Positions 8,739 to 17,665 of a stretch of DNA of 64,000 bases are shown here, in pieces. Where the stretch lies: the NCBI RefSeq assembly GCF_018734325.1, contig NZ_CP073754.1:3038001-3102000 (forward strand), written 5' to 3'. The DNA is from Methylomonas paludis. GTDB lineage: Bacteria > Pseudomonadota > Gammaproteobacteria > Methylococcales > Methylomonadaceae. The position numbers and the translations under genes were made by a program. Below the pieces are notes generated by a model. It saw nothing but the letters and a program-made list of their open reading frames with translations. It had not been told where the DNA came from and made no database searches. Each line of letters starts with the position of its first letter. The first letter of the stretch is position 1.

Positions 8739-9380
8739 CTAGTGGTCGAGAATATTCCGAATAGTGGCAAAAACCTGACTGAGCATCTCCATACTCAGGC
8801 GTCTGGTTTGCACATTATAACGGCTGCAATGATAGGAACTGACCAGAGTATGCCCATTGGCCAGTGGATAGACACGATGATGACCAAACGGCATGGCTGC
8901 CGTCTTGATGCCATAGGCACGCAATACGGCTTGATGAGCAATATTGCCTAATACCAAGATCACCGATTTTTCCGGCAATGTGTCCAGCTCTGCTGCCAGA
9001 TAATGATTACATTGCTTAATTTCATCCCCCGTGGGTTTGTTTTGCGGCGGCAAGCATTTAACCGCGTTGGTAATCCGGCAATCGGTTAACGTTAAACCAT
9101 CGGCCAGATTATTGGACTCCAACTGATTGCTGAAACCAAAATCAAATAAGGCTTGATACAACAGGATACCGGCATAATCACCGGTAAATGGCCGGCCACT
9201 GGCATTGGCACCGTGCATGCCCGGTGCCAATCCTACGACGAGTAACCTGGCGTTAATATCCCCAAACGGCGCTACGGGTAAAGCATGGTAACTGGGGTAT
9301 TTCTGTTTAACCTCGTCCAAAAAATTGGCCAATCGCGGACACTGCCGACAGGCGAGATTAAAATAGGCTGATACAGGCAT
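8739..9380 (-). CDS. Uracil-DNA glycosylase, family 5 (UDGb)
   Basis: 213 residues. Motif 1 is GLAPGMHGANASGRPFTGD, the family 5 form without the polar catalytic residue of family 4, and the late motif is SYHCSRYN in the position of SYHPSRxN. N-terminal C-x2-C (LACRQCPRL) and later Cys residues fit the 4Fe-4S cluster of families 4 and 5. It removes uracil and some deaminated purines from DNA. It is the first gene of the run UDG-uvrC-pgsA. The Cys where family members often have Pro in the last motif is a small deviation. Confidence 0.85.
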   Translation of the reverse strand: MPVSAYFNLACRQCPRLANFLDEVKQKYPSYHALPVAPFGDINARLLVVGLAPGMHGANASGRPFTGDYAGILLYQALFDFGFSNQLESNNLADGLTLTDCRITNAVKCLPPQNKPTGDEIKQCNHYLAAELDTLPEKSVILVLGNIAHQAVLRAYGIKTAAMPFGHHRVYPLANGHTLVSSYHCSRYNVQTRRLSMEMLSQVFATIRNILDH

Positions 9381-9574
9381 ATTGGTTATCTGATCATTTG
9401 CGGATTGGGATGGGCATTTTTGCAGAATTTGAGCCGAGCCGGGGAAAAATTGGTCACCAGACTGGATTTACGGCAAAATTCTGATGAATAATTAGCTTAT
9501 GGTATCTTAATAGGCTTTACCGGCTTTGAATCGGTATTACTTTATACTTTATAAATCCGGTTATTCCTTATTTA

Positions 9575-12500
9575 ATGCTCTCCATTTTCGTTCGATTTTC
9601 CATACGTTATTCCGGCATTGTCGTGATGCTGGCTTTATTGCTGCTGGTTTACGGTGCTTATCGTTTTGCCGATGCCGGTCTGGATATTTTTCCTGAATTT
9701 GCACCTAAACAAGTGATTATTCAGACCGAAGCTCCCGGACTGGCAGCCGAACAGGTGGAGGTACTGGTAAGTCAGCAAATTGAAACGGCTATCAGCGGTT
9801 TGATCGGCCTGAAGAATTTACGTTCCCAGTCTATCCAGGGTTTATCGATAGTCACGGCTGTTTTTGCAGAAAACAGCGATATTTACCGCAATAGGCAATT
9901 GATCAGTGAACGCCTGACCGGAATCAATCAGCGTTTACCGGCCGGGGTCGCCATGCCGGTAATGATCCCTCTCTCCTCGTCCTCGGCCACAGTATTGACG
10001 ATAGGCATGAGTTCCAATAGCAAAAATCTGCTGGAATTGCGCAGTCTGGTGGACTGGACGCTGGCACCACGTTTGCTGGCTATACCGGGCGTGGCGGATG
10101 TGAATGTGTTTGGCGGTGAAATTCAGCAATTGCAGGTGCAAATCAGGCCGGATGCCTTACAGCGGTTTAATCTGGCTATCGACGAAATTGTTTCAGCAAC
10201 CGCAGCTGCGGCAGAATTGAGCGGCTCCGGTTTTATTGAAAACACCAATCAACGCTTCACCCTGCAATTAAGCGGTCAACCGGTCAATCCTGACCAGTTT
10301 CGTCAGGTATTGGTAAAACGCCATAACGGCAGCAATATTCTGTTGGGCGATGTGGCTGATGTAGCTTACGCACCTGAGCCGCCCATCGGTGCCGCGCAAA
10401 TCATGGGTAAACCCGGTATCGTGATGATGGTGATCGGCCAGTATGGCGCGAACACATTATCGGTATCCAAACAGGTGGAAACTGTGTTGACAGAGTTTGC
10501 CGCCTTGTTCGAACGCCAGAATATAGACTTTTACCCGCATCTGTTCCGCCCGGCCGATTATATTGAAACGTCGGTAGGAAATTTGTCCAGTCATTTACTG
10601 ATAGGCGGCTTTTTTGTCGTGCTGATTCTGTATGTGTTTTTATTCAATTTCCGTAGTGCTTTTATCGCGGCATTGGCGATTCCGCTATCACTGATGACGG
10701 CGGTCATCGTGTTATTGGAGCGGGGCGCCAATCTGAATATTATGGTACTGGGCGGTCTGGCCATTGCCTTGGGCGAAGTGGTGGATGATGCAATTATTGA
10801 TACCGAAAATATTTATCGGCGCTTGCGGGAAAATCAGCTGCTGGGGCAACCGGATAGTCTGGCCAGCGTTATTTATCGGGCATCCATGGAAGTGCGTGGT
10901 TCGGTGGTATACGCCAGTTTTATCGTGGCACTGGTGTTTGTGCCCTTGTTAACGCTGGATGGCGTGGCTGGCCGTTTATTTGCTCCACTGGGTTATTCAT
11001 ATATTCTGGCGATACTGATGTCTTTGCTGGTGGCATTAACCCTGACCCCGGCTTTGTGTCATTTATTATTAAGCCGTAATCTGGCCGAAGCGCTTGACCC
11101 GCCCTTGGTCAGACGCTTAAAACCGGTTTATACTCGGTTGCTGACCTGGGTGATGCGGCATTTCAAGGTAATTGCGGGTATCTGTGTGCTGCTGTGCGTA
11201 ATCGGTATTGGTGGATTTGCCAGTCTGGAACATAAGTTTTTACCGGAACTGCGGGAAGGCCATTTTATTATCCACACCGCAAGTGTACCGGGAACTTCTT
11301 TAAAGGAATCGATAAGAGTAGGCAGCCAGCTTACCGCTGCATTTATGAATATAGCCGGGGTGGAATCGGTGTCGCAATGGGCCGGACGGGCCGAACGCGG
11401 CGCAGATACTTACGGCAGTCATTACAGTGAATATGAAGTGCGTTTGCAGACTTTATCCGGAGCAGAACAGCAACGGGTATTGGATAATTTGCGCGCGATT
11501 CTGGACACTTTTCCGGGTATTAATTATGAAGCTAATACTTTTCTTACCGAGCGAGTGGACGAAACCATTTCCGGCTATACGGCGGCGGTCGTGGTTAATA
11601 TTTATGGCAATGATCTGGCAACCCTGGACAGCAAAGCTCAGGCAGTGGCCAATATTATGCGGGAAACCGACGGCGCAAATGATATTCAGGTGCGCTCACC
11701 ACCACTTACTTCCATGCTGCAGGTACAACTGGACCAGGAACAATTACGTTTTCGGGGGATTAGTCCGGCTCAGGTGATGGCGGCACTGCAAACCGCTTAT
11801 GAGGGCAAGATAGTCGGCAAAAATATTCAGGGCAACCGGATTTATAATGTGGCCGTGACCTTACCGGCAGATTTACGCAACCAAACCGAGTTTTTGCAGC
11901 TGCTGCCGTTAAAAAACGCCGATGGTGAGCGGGTGCTGCTGGGGCAAGTTGCTGACATTCGTCACAGCGAAGGCCGTTACAATATTTTGCATCAGGGCGC
12001 ACAGCGGGTACAGACGGTCAGTTGCAATATAGACGAACGTGACATGGATGATTTTATGCACGAATTAAAGCAGCGGGTATTACAAGAGGTGGACTGGCGG
12101 CAAGGCAGTTATCCGGACTTTATCGGTGCGGCACTGGAACAGGCCAAAGCCCGTGAAGCCCTGATCATCCATGCGCTGCTGGCGGGTAGCGGGGTGCTGT
12201 TATTAATTTATATTGCGTTGGGCAGTATCAGACATGTGGCTTTAACGCTGGTCAATCTGCCGTTTGCCCTGCTGGGCGGTGTGACAGCAGTACTAGCAAC
12301 TGACGGTACTTTGTCAGTGGGTTCGGTAGTGGGTTTTATCACTTTGTTTGGCATTACGGTGCGCAACTGTATCATGCTGATTTCTCACTACCGGCATCTG
12401 GTAGAGCAGGATGGCCTGCCCTGGACTCTGGACACCGCAGTGCAGGGTGCCCAGGAACGTTTGCCGTCAATTTTAATGACGGCTCTGGTCACTGCGCTGG

Positions 12501-12658
12501 CCATGCTGCCGATAGCCTTTGACAGTGACAACCCCGGCCGGGAAATCATGGGGCCAATGGCTGCCATTATTATTGGCGGGCTGGCTTCCTCGACAGCATT
12601 GAATCTGTTGTTATTACCAACGATTTTGTTGAAGTTTGGCCGTTTTGAACGCAGTTAG
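9575..12658 (+). CDS. RND-family efflux permease (CzcA/HME-like)
   Basis: 1027 residues with the RND layout: TM1 (about 12-30), a large periplasmic loop, TM2-6 (about 335-480), TM7 near 530, a second large loop, and TM8-12 (about 855-1020). The helix with [16 protein letters not shown] carries the charged residues typical of metal-type (HME) RND pumps, and [20 protein letters not shown] is the usual start of the first loop. Such pumps need a periplasmic adaptor and an outer-membrane channel; neither is adjacent. Its 3' end overlaps that of the convergent yebC-like gene by 4 bp. Substrate unknown. Confidence 0.85.
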   Translation: MLSIFVRFSIRYSGIVVMLALLLLVYGAYRFADAGLDIFPEFAPKQVIIQTEAPGLAAEQVEVLVSQQIETAISGLIGLKNLRSQSIQGLSIVTAVFAENSDIYRNRQLISERLTGINQRLPAGVAMPVMIPLSSSSATVLTIGMSSNSKNLLELRSLVDWTLAPRLLAIPGVADVNVFGGEIQQLQVQIRPDALQRFNLAIDEIVSATAAAAELSGSGFIENTNQRFTLQLSGQPVNPDQFRQVLVKRHNGSNILLGDVADVAYAPEPPIGAAQIMGKPGIVMMVIGQYGANTLSVSKQVETVLTEFAALFERQNIDFYPHLFRPADYIETSVGNLSSHLLIGGFFVVLILYVFLFNFRSAFIAALAIPLSLMTAVIVLLERGANLNIMVLGGLAIALGEVVDDAIIDTENIYRRLRENQLLGQPDSLASVIYRASMEVRGSVVYASFIVALVFVPLLTLDGVAGRLFAPLGYSYILAILMSLLVALTLTPALCHLLLSRNLAEALDPPLVRRLKPVYTRLLTWVMRHFKVIAGICVLLCVIGIGGFASLEHKFLPELREGHFIIHTASVPGTSLKESIRVGSQLTAAFMNIAGVESVSQWAGRAERGADTYGSHYSEYEVRLQTLSGAEQQRVLDNLRAILDTFPGINYEANTFLTERVDETISGYTAAVVVNIYGNDLATLDSKAQAVANIMRETDGANDIQVRSPPLTSMLQVQLDQEQLRFRGISPAQVMAALQTAYEGKIVGKNIQGNRIYNVAVTLPADLRNQTEFLQLLPLKNADGERVLLGQVADIRHSEGRYNILHQGAQRVQTVSCNIDERDMDDFMHELKQRVLQEVDWRQGSYPDFIGAALEQAKAREALIIHALLAGSGVLLLIYIALGSIRHVALTLVNLPFALLGGVTAVLATDGTLSVGSVVGFITLFGITVRNCIMLISHYRHLVEQDGLPWTLDTAVQGAQERLPSILMTALVTALAMLPIAFDSDNPGREIMGPMAAIIIGGLASSTALNLLLLPTILLKFGRFERS

Positions 12659-13380
12659 GCCACTAGCTCTGCGTCATGAAACACATTTTGCACATCATCC
12701 AGATCATTGAGCAAATCCAGAAATTTTTCAAATAGGGCTATATCATCCTCATTACTGATGACGGTGGCGCTTTTGGGAATAAACTGGATTTCATCGACTT
12801 CAAAATCGATTTCGCCAAAAGCTTCGGCCAGAGCCTGCCGGGCTTTGAAATAGTCGGTATGCGGGGTAAACACGGTAATGATACCGGCATCGCTTTCGAC
12901 ATCGCTGACATCAACATCAGCAGTCAATAAGGCTTCCAGTACGGCATCTTCGTTATCATGTTTAAACGCCAGGATGGCGGAATGGTCAAACATGTGACTG
13001 ACCGCGCCCTGGGTGCCGATTTTGCATTTGGTTTTGGTGAAACACAAGCGCACATCACCAAAGGTACGATTGGGGTTGTCGGTGAGGCAGTCGACAATCA
13101 CCATGCTGCCGCCAGGACCATAACCCTCATAGCGAGCCGGTGCGAAATCCTCACCTGCCCCGCCCTTGGCTTTATCTATGGCTTTTTCGATGACATGGGA
13201 AGGCACCTGATCCTTTTTGGCGCGTTCGATCAAACCACGCAAGGCCAGATTGCCGGAAGGATCAGTACCACCGGATTTGGCGCAGACATAGAGTTCACGG
13301 CCATATTTGCTGTAGACTTTTGCCTTGGCATCCGAGGTTTTGGCCATGGAAACTTTGCGGTTTTGATACGCTCTACCCAT
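12655..13380 (-). CDS. YebC/PmpR-family protein (YeeN-like branch)
   Basis: About 241 residues. The start [20 protein letters not shown] and the signature [20 protein letters not shown] are characteristic of the family. The N-terminus (MGR..., SGGTDPSGN) resembles the YeeN-like branch rather than classical YebC (MAGHSKW). Family members act as DNA-binding regulators or translation factors relieving ribosome stalling. Start chosen at 13380 because GGAG lies 10 bases upstream; the longer frame to 13407 would put that site inside the gene. Confidence 0.88.
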   Translation of the reverse strand: MGRAYQNRKVSMAKTSDAKAKVYSKYGRELYVCAKSGGTDPSGNLALRGLIERAKKDQVPSHVIEKAIDKAKGGAGEDFAPARYEGYGPGGSMVIVDCLTDNPNRTFGDVRLCFTKTKCKIGTQGAVSHMFDHSAILAFKHDNEDAVLEALLTADVDVSDVESDAGIITVFTPHTDYFKARQALAEAFGEIDFEVDEIQFIPKSATVISNEDDIALFEKFLDLLNDLDDVQNVFHDAELVA

Positions 13381-13588
13381 TTGATTATTGCTCCATTGAA
13401 TTGACAACTAAATTGGCGAATTTTACAGCTAAGTCGTGCCGTTGTCAGAATTGTTGTCGGTTTACCACAAGTGCTTATGCCGCCAATTACTCAGGGTTTG
13501 AGCAAAATAATCTTCAGGACCGACAAAACTCCCTCACCGGACAGTTTGGCGGTACACTATAGCTTGCTTAGAAACCGGCAATACGACA

Positions 13589-14107
13589 ATGAACCATCAT
13601 GACAGGTTATGGCAGGATTCAGCGCTATCTGAGCTGGGCTGGGTATTGGCAGCCCGCACTGAGCAGGGTGTGTGCGCTATTTTATTGGGGGATAGCCCCG
13701 ATCAGTTGCTGGATGAACTACGCAGCCGCTTCAAACAGGCGGAAATACTCGGCGGTGATGCGCAATTGCCGGAAATTCTGGCTAAAATAATCGGATTTAT
13801 CGCCAACCCGGCGCTAGGCTTGGATTTGCGGCTGGACGCGCGCGGCACTGATTTTCAGCAATTGGTTTGGCAAGCTTTACGGCAAATTCGTTATGCTGAG
13901 CAAATCAGTTATGCGGAACTGGCCAATCGCATCAGCCAACCCACGGCGGTACGCGCCGTTGCCAGGGCGTGTGGCGCTAACCCTGTGGCGCTGGCTATCC
14001 CTTGCCACCGGGTGGTGGCTAGTAACGGCAAGTTGTCCGGCTATCGCTGGGGAGTTGAACGCAAAGCTGAGTTATTAAGACGCGAATCATTGCCGAAGCC
14101 GCACTGA
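13589..14107 (+). CDS. ogt: Methylated-DNA-protein cysteine methyltransferase
   Basis: 172 residues, Ogt size. The active-site motif is AIPCHRVVASNGKLSGYRWG, with the acceptor Cys in PCHRV, preceded by the helix-turn-helix with arginine finger (QISYAELANRI ... AVRAVARACGANP). The protein removes alkyl groups from O6 of guanine in a suicide reaction. It looks like the C-terminal half of Ada (first residues SELGWVLAARTEQGVCAIL) without the Ada regulatory domain. It is followed 42 bp later by a HIT-family gene in the same orientation. Confidence 0.92.
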   Translation: MNHHDRLWQDSALSELGWVLAARTEQGVCAILLGDSPDQLLDELRSRFKQAEILGGDAQLPEILAKIIGFIANPALGLDLRLDARGTDFQQLVWQALRQIRYAEQISYAELANRISQPTAVRAVARACGANPVALAIPCHRVVASNGKLSGYRWGVERKAELLRRESLPKPH

Positions 14108-14149
14108 TAGTTTCGCTTTTATACTACCTCATTAAAGAGAGCTTAAATA

Positions 14150-14488
14150 ATGGTTGATTGTTTATTCTGCAAAATGGCATCCGGCCAGATTAAACCGGAT
14201 GTGGTTTATGAAGACGATGAATTACTGGCCTTCCGCGATATTCATCCTCAAGCACCGTTGCATGTATTGGTTATTCCCAAACGCCATATCAGCAATCTGA
14301 ATGAACTGGATGATACGGCACTGGGTGGCCGTCTGTTGCAAACCGCCGCCAGACTGGCCGCAGAGCTGGGCTACGCAGAATCAGGCTACCGTACTGTGTT
14401 TAATTGCAATAATGATGGCGGGCAGACGGTATTTCATCTGCATTTGCATGTGCTGGGTGGTCGGCAAATGCATTGGCCGCCGGGTTGA
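14150..14488 (+). CDS. hinT: HIT-family (histidine triad) nucleotide-binding protein
   Basis: 112 residues. N-terminal CLFCKMASGQIKPDVVYEDD, with the zinc-type Cys pair, and the C-terminal triad FHLHLHVLGGRQMHWPPG are typical of HinT proteins, which hydrolyse adenosine phosphoramidates and related AMP conjugates. An A-rich AAAGAGAG sequence precedes the ATG. Full length. Confidence 0.93.
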   Translation: MVDCLFCKMASGQIKPDVVYEDDELLAFRDIHPQAPLHVLVIPKRHISNLNELDDTALGGRLLQTAARLAAELGYAESGYRTVFNCNNDGGQTVFHLHLHVLGGRQMHWPPG

Positions 14489-14533
14489 TGTATTTCAAAG
14501 AATTAAGTGATGTAACTTTTAGGCAGAGAAATT

Positions 14534-15407
14534 TTATACTGAAATCGCCAAATGAAAAACAATACAAAAAACAATCGAGAGCATTGTTAGATTAATCATC
14601 ATGCAATATCTTATAGAAAGACCTTTTAAATTTTTATTAGCTATTGATGCTTTACGCAATATTCTCTGAAATTTATACTGTTCTTCAGGTGACTTTTCAT
14701 AGGAAGACTGCCCAACCCAGTAAAAGCTTATAGAAAACAAAATGGTAAAAATGATAGCTGCTATTTGGATAAAATAGGGATCAATACTCTTACAAAATCA
14801 CACCACACCACGACCAGCTTGATAAAATGATGTCCAACCAGCACAACCCAAATAATCGTCACATAAAGACTAATAATAATATTTATCTTAGATACTGAAT
14901 ATGGGCCAGGCCCAATTATATATTCATTAATATATTCTCTAATACTTATTTTATCTTCCTTACGGAACCTCTGATTAATTCGTTATCTCGAATTTCGGTA
15001 CCAATAAAATCAATGCCTTGCGGATTGGTTTTTCTTGAAAAACTGCATTAATCAGAGGTTCCTTACCAGCCGTTTTTGTTTTGTTAGTGGACCAATAATT
15101 TCGTCTTCCAACATACAAACATGGTTTTCCCAATTTTCCTGCCATTGTTTACTAACAAATCTTCCCTCCCTGGGCTTTCCATTTTTGTAAATACAAGTGC
15201 ATAACCACCAAAAATTACACCAATAAACGTCCAAAAATATGTGGCTCTCTTCCAGTAAAGCTCTATTTCAAACTTTCTGGTATCCAGAGCATTAGTCAAC
15301 GCAGCCGTTAGTTTCTTTTTGTCTTTATCGTAATCAGAAACACCAAAATCGGATAGATATTGAGATAGTGGATCTGTTTGACTATTTTGTTCGCTATTCT
15401 CGCTCAT
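14534..15407 (-). pseudogene. Decayed membrane-protein gene (RipA-like), split by a MITE
   Basis: The minus strand starts at 15407 with MSENSEQNSQTDPLSQYLSD, runs into a hydrophobic stretch (YFWTFIGVIFGGYALVF), then shifts frame near 15190 into SKQWQENWENHVCMLEDEII. A 99-bp inverted-repeat element interrupts it at 14964-15062. Beyond the element the frame changes again (EYIIGPGPYSVSKINIIISL) and near 14790 a third shift leads into IAAIIFTILFSISFYWVGQ and a C-terminal hydrophobic helix ending at 14534. The order of segments fits a family of bacterial membrane proteins I recall as RipA-like; that name is tentative. At least three frameshifts plus the insertion, and apparent loss of a middle segment, mean it is not functional. 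Confidence 0.7.
14960..15066. mobile_element. MITE of 99 bp with 15-bp inverted repeats and 4-bp target duplication
   Basis: The element spans 14964-15062. Its ends are perfect inverted repeats, GGAACCTCTGATTAA and TTAATCAGAGGTTCC, and both flanks carry TTAC (14960-14963 and 15063-15066). It has no coding capacity. The terminal sequence and 4-bp duplication resemble IS5-family elements, so it is probably a non-autonomous derivative; the family is inference. It is inserted in the decayed membrane-protein gene and brings an in-frame stop. Confidence 0.75.
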
Positions 15408-15499
15408 ATCTATCCCAATTATCCTAAACAATCACCAACTTCAACCCCAAGTTTTGCTTTTAAAACTCCTGAAATAAAAAATCCAGTGCTGCCGTGATT

Positions 15500-15781
15500 T
15501 CAAAATGTTTGGCGGCCAGCGAGCGAGGTGACGGGGGTTTTTAGGATGCGTAGCGGCACTGCGGCAAGTTTGGGGGTTTCGACAATACAGAGAAGTTCTT
15601 CCACCCATACTTCAGGCAACAGATTGGCCGGCATTCGGCTGATTGGAAAACTATCGCGGCGGCGTAAAGGAATAACGATGCGAGTATCCAGTCCACTGAG
15701 TACTTCGCTTTGCACATCCAACAAATACGGAACGATACCAGCATGTTCCCCAGTATTGCGGTAGACATCATACCGCGCCAT
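15500..15781 (-). CDS. ccdB: CcdB-like gyrase-poison toxin, C-terminus lost to a frameshift
   Basis: 93 residues starting MARYDVYRNTGEHAGIVPYL, with family features DVQSEVLSGLDTRIVIPL and PEVWVEELLCIVETPKLAAV. Members normally have about 100 residues and end in a helix needed for killing. Here the frame ends SLAGRQTF. The next frame continues as SLAAKHFEITAALDFLFQEF and stops at 15460, just like a CcdB tail, so one extra base (probably a G in GCTGGCC near 15515) has cut the protein. In the F-plasmid toxin the last residues are essential for toxicity, so this copy is probably inactive. It starts right after ccdA. Confidence 0.8.
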   Translation of the reverse strand: MARYDVYRNTGEHAGIVPYLLDVQSEVLSGLDTRIVIPLRRRDSFPISRMPANLLPEVWVEELLCIVETPKLAAVPLRILKTPVTSLAGRQTF

Positions 15782-15782
15782 G

Positions 15783-16013
15783 TCAGAACGAACGCCAGTT
15801 TTGCAGCGGCAATTCTTCCTGTGCCAATAATTGATTGTAAACCGCTATGAAATCACTGTGTTCCTGTTGCCAGCGCAATTCGCGTTCCTGGCGGACTCGT
15901 TCCCGAAGAAACTGATCGCAAACTTGCGAAATATTGATACCCAAAGCTCTGGCTTCTGTTAACACATCGACAGAAAGGCTAATATTGGTGGCTTTTTTAA
16001 GTGTAGTGGACAT
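15783..16013 (-). CDS. ccdA: CcdA-like antitoxin
   Basis: 76 residues. The N-terminal half, KKATNISLSVDVLTEARALG followed by INISQVCDQFL, is a ribbon-helix-helix DNA-binding domain, and the C-terminal half (RELRWQQEHSDFIAVYNQLL ... PLQNWRSF) matches the CcdA toxin-binding tail. It neutralises CcdB and represses its own operon. It sits immediately upstream of the toxin gene. It looks intact although the toxin is frameshifted. Confidence 0.88.
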   Translation of the reverse strand: MSTTLKKATNISLSVDVLTEARALGINISQVCDQFLRERVRQERELRWQQEHSDFIAVYNQLLAQEELPLQNWRSF

Positions 16014-16020
16014 GGCAAGG

Positions 16021-16052
16021 ACGCATTATAAGTTGATACTTAATACGCATTC
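16021..16052 (-). promoter_or_regulatory. ccdAB promoter with possible autoregulatory site
   Basis: A minus-strand TATAAT box (plus 16025-16030) lies 11 bases before the ccdA ATG, implying an almost leaderless mRNA. It overlaps an imperfect palindrome, TTAAGT...ACTTATAA, bounded by two ATGCGT repeats, a plausible CcdA operator. No good -35 is visible. Confidence 0.35.
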
Positions 16053-16189
16053 TAAGACCACATGAATGGGATTGCCAGTAAAGGGTAGAAATTCTACAGT
16101 TAGCTTGAGAGTTTGACAGGGATAACTGCCTGGCTAATCAATAGCTATCACAAATCTTACCTTTATGCATAGGTTGTGGGCTGCGATTT

Positions 16190-16222
16190 CCCGGATTCCG
16201 CTGACGCTGCATCCGGGCTACG
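16190..16222. repeat. REP-like hairpin repeat, copy 2
   Basis: An imperfect palindrome, CCCGGATTC ... GCATCCGGG followed by CTACG, the same layout as 4707-4739. It lies between ccdA and bfd. Confidence 0.6.
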
Positions 16223-16258
16223 GGTACGCTGGTTTGCTGTTTGAAAAAGCTATTCGAA

Positions 16259-16441
16259 TCAGGCGGAAAGCTTGCCACTATCGTTGGCGGCTTTCAGGCA
16301 TTTGCGGGCGCAACTGGCGCAACGTCCGCAGTCGACGCTGACTTGCAATTCACGGCGTAAATCTTTCAGGGTTTTGGCGCCGTTGATGGCTGCCTCACGA
16401 ATTTGGCTGTCGGTAACGGCCTGACATACACAGACATACAT
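16259..16441 (-). CDS. bfd: Bacterioferritin-associated ferredoxin
   Basis: 60 residues. Begins MYVCVCQAVTDSQIREAAIN and has C-x-C plus CGRCASCARKC, supplying the four Cys of a 2Fe-2S cluster. Bfd binds bacterioferritin and passes electrons through heme to release stored iron. GAGGAG lies 8 bases before the ATG. It follows the two bacterioferritin genes in the same orientation but after a 117-bp gap that contains a Fur-like palindrome, so it may have its own iron-responsive promoter. Confidence 0.93.
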   Translation of the reverse strand: MYVCVCQAVTDSQIREAAINGAKTLKDLRRELQVSVDCGRCASCARKCLKAANDSGKLSA

Positions 16442-16479
16442 TGAAAATACTCCTCAGCATGATGCTTATTCAACATTGT

Positions 16480-16494
16480 TGAGAAGCATTCTCA
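16480..16494. promoter_or_regulatory. Possible Fur site upstream of bfd
   Basis: TGAGAAGCATTCTCA is a perfect palindrome with 6-bp arms, 39 bp upstream of the bfd start, in AT-rich DNA. It resembles the core of Fur sites, and bfd is Fur-repressed in other gammaproteobacteria. The match to a full 19-bp Fur box is partial. Confidence 0.4.
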
Positions 16495-16558
16495 TTTACT
16501 TTTTAGGGCTTGTCAAGTATTTAATATGTTTACCATCGTCAAAACCGCGGCAATGATT

Positions 16559-17041
16559 TTAATCGGCACCCGGCTCAATATGCGATTGCAAATAATTGGG
16601 CAGTGTTACCGCTGAAATCAGGCCTTGTTGGGTTTCCAGCCAGTCTATGGCTGCTTCGCAATGTTCCAGTAATTCCACCAGCAAATCGCGACTGACGTAA
16701 TCCTGCACTTCTTCGCATAAAGCCACTGCTTTAATCAGCAAGGGCCGCTGTATATTAGCTTCGTATTCCAGGTCGCCATTCAGGCATTCCAGGACATTTT
16801 CGCCAATCAGCAGTTTGCCCAGGTTTTGCAAATTGGGCAGGCCTTCCAGAAACAGAATGCGGGAAATCAGTTCATCGGCTTCCTTCATGACCCGGATGGA
16901 TTGTTTGTATTGGTAATCGTTTAGTTTTTCCAGACCCCAGTTACGAAACATGCGGGCATGCAGAAAGTACTGATTAATTGAGGTAAGCTCGTTTTTTAGA
17001 ACTTTATTGAGTATTTCCAGAACTTTTTTGTCGCCTTTCAT
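16559..17041 (-). CDS. bfr: Bacterioferritin, heme-binding subunit lacking the ferroxidase centre
   Basis: 160 residues, starting [19 protein letters not shown]. Aligned by eye to E. coli Bfr it keeps E18 and the heme ligand M52 ([10 protein letters not shown]), but E51 is V, H54 is E, and the positions of E127 and H130 are C and A (residues 128 and 131 here). It should bind heme between subunits but cannot oxidise iron itself. Its start is 18 bp after the end of the partner gene, which has the opposite set of residues. Two-type bacterioferritins of this kind are known, for example in Neisseria. Confidence 0.88.
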   Translation of the reverse strand: MKGDKKVLEILNKVLKNELTSINQYFLHARMFRNWGLEKLNDYQYKQSIRVMKEADELISRILFLEGLPNLQNLGKLLIGENVLECLNGDLEYEANIQRPLLIKAVALCEEVQDYVSRDLLVELLEHCEAAIDWLETQQGLISAVTLPNYLQSHIEPGAD

Positions 17042-17059
17042 TTTCTACTCCGCAGACGT

Positions 17060-17539
17060 TTAAACACCAGGCTTGATTTGGCTTTGCTGATAATTTTCCA
17101 GCCCCAGCAGTTTAATTAACCGCAATTGCTGTTCCAGCCAATAGGCATGATCCATTTCGGTATCTTCCAGCTGTTGGCTTAGCATGTCGCGCGTGACATA
17201 ATCCTGGGCTATTTCGCTGGCGGCGATGGCTTTTTTGAGTTCGCCGACCACATGATATTCCACATCCAGATCAGCTTGCAGCATTTTCGGTACGCTACTG
17301 CCCACCTTTAACTCGGTACGTTTGACCAGATCGGGCTTGCCTTCCAGAAACAAAATGCGCTGGATCAGGGCACGGGCGTGCTGGCGTTCATGCTCTGATT
17401 CGTGCAGACTTTTTTCGGCCAGATGGTGTAAGCCCCAATCGGCATACATTTCGCCGTGAATTAAGTATTGATCTGAAGCGCTTAACTCCCCGGCGAGCAA
17501 GTCGTTGAGTATTTGTATAATTTTTTTATCGCCTTTCAT
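17060..17539 (-). CDS. bfr: Bacterioferritin, ferroxidase subunit lacking the heme Met
   Basis: 159 residues, starting MKGDKKIIQILNDLLAGELS. By alignment to E. coli Bfr the ferroxidase ligands E18, E51, H54 and the C-terminal E-x2-H pair (DTEMDHAYWLE) are all present, but M52, the heme ligand, is R. With the following gene it should form a mixed 24-mer in which one chain oxidises iron and the other binds heme for electron transfer. It is the first gene of the bfr pair; a sigma70 promoter is visible upstream. Confidence 0.88.
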   Translation of the reverse strand: MKGDKKIIQILNDLLAGELSASDQYLIHGEMYADWGLHHLAEKSLHESEHERQHARALIQRILFLEGKPDLVKRTELKVGSSVPKMLQADLDVEYHVVGELKKAIAASEIAQDYVTRDMLSQQLEDTEMDHAYWLEQQLRLIKLLGLENYQQSQIKPGV

Positions 17540-17591
17540 GGTCGTCTCCGAAAATGTGCAGACAGCACTTAGCTATATCTTATTGTTCTGG

Positions 17592-17619
17592 ATTTTACGC
17601 TTGCCGGGCTGGCCGTCAA
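17592..17619 (-). promoter_or_regulatory. Sigma70 promoter for the bacterioferritin pair
   Basis: On the minus strand TTGACG and TAAAAT are separated by 16 bases, about 55 bp upstream of the first bacterioferritin start. No obvious Fur palindrome overlaps it. Confidence 0.5.
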
Positions 17620-17665
17620 CTTAAAGTTTGTCCAATTAATACTGACTTGGGTTTAGCAGGCCAGT

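Noticed and set aside
12958-13404. 148-residue frame opposite the yebC-like gene
   Set aside because: A shadow of a conserved coding region on the other strand.
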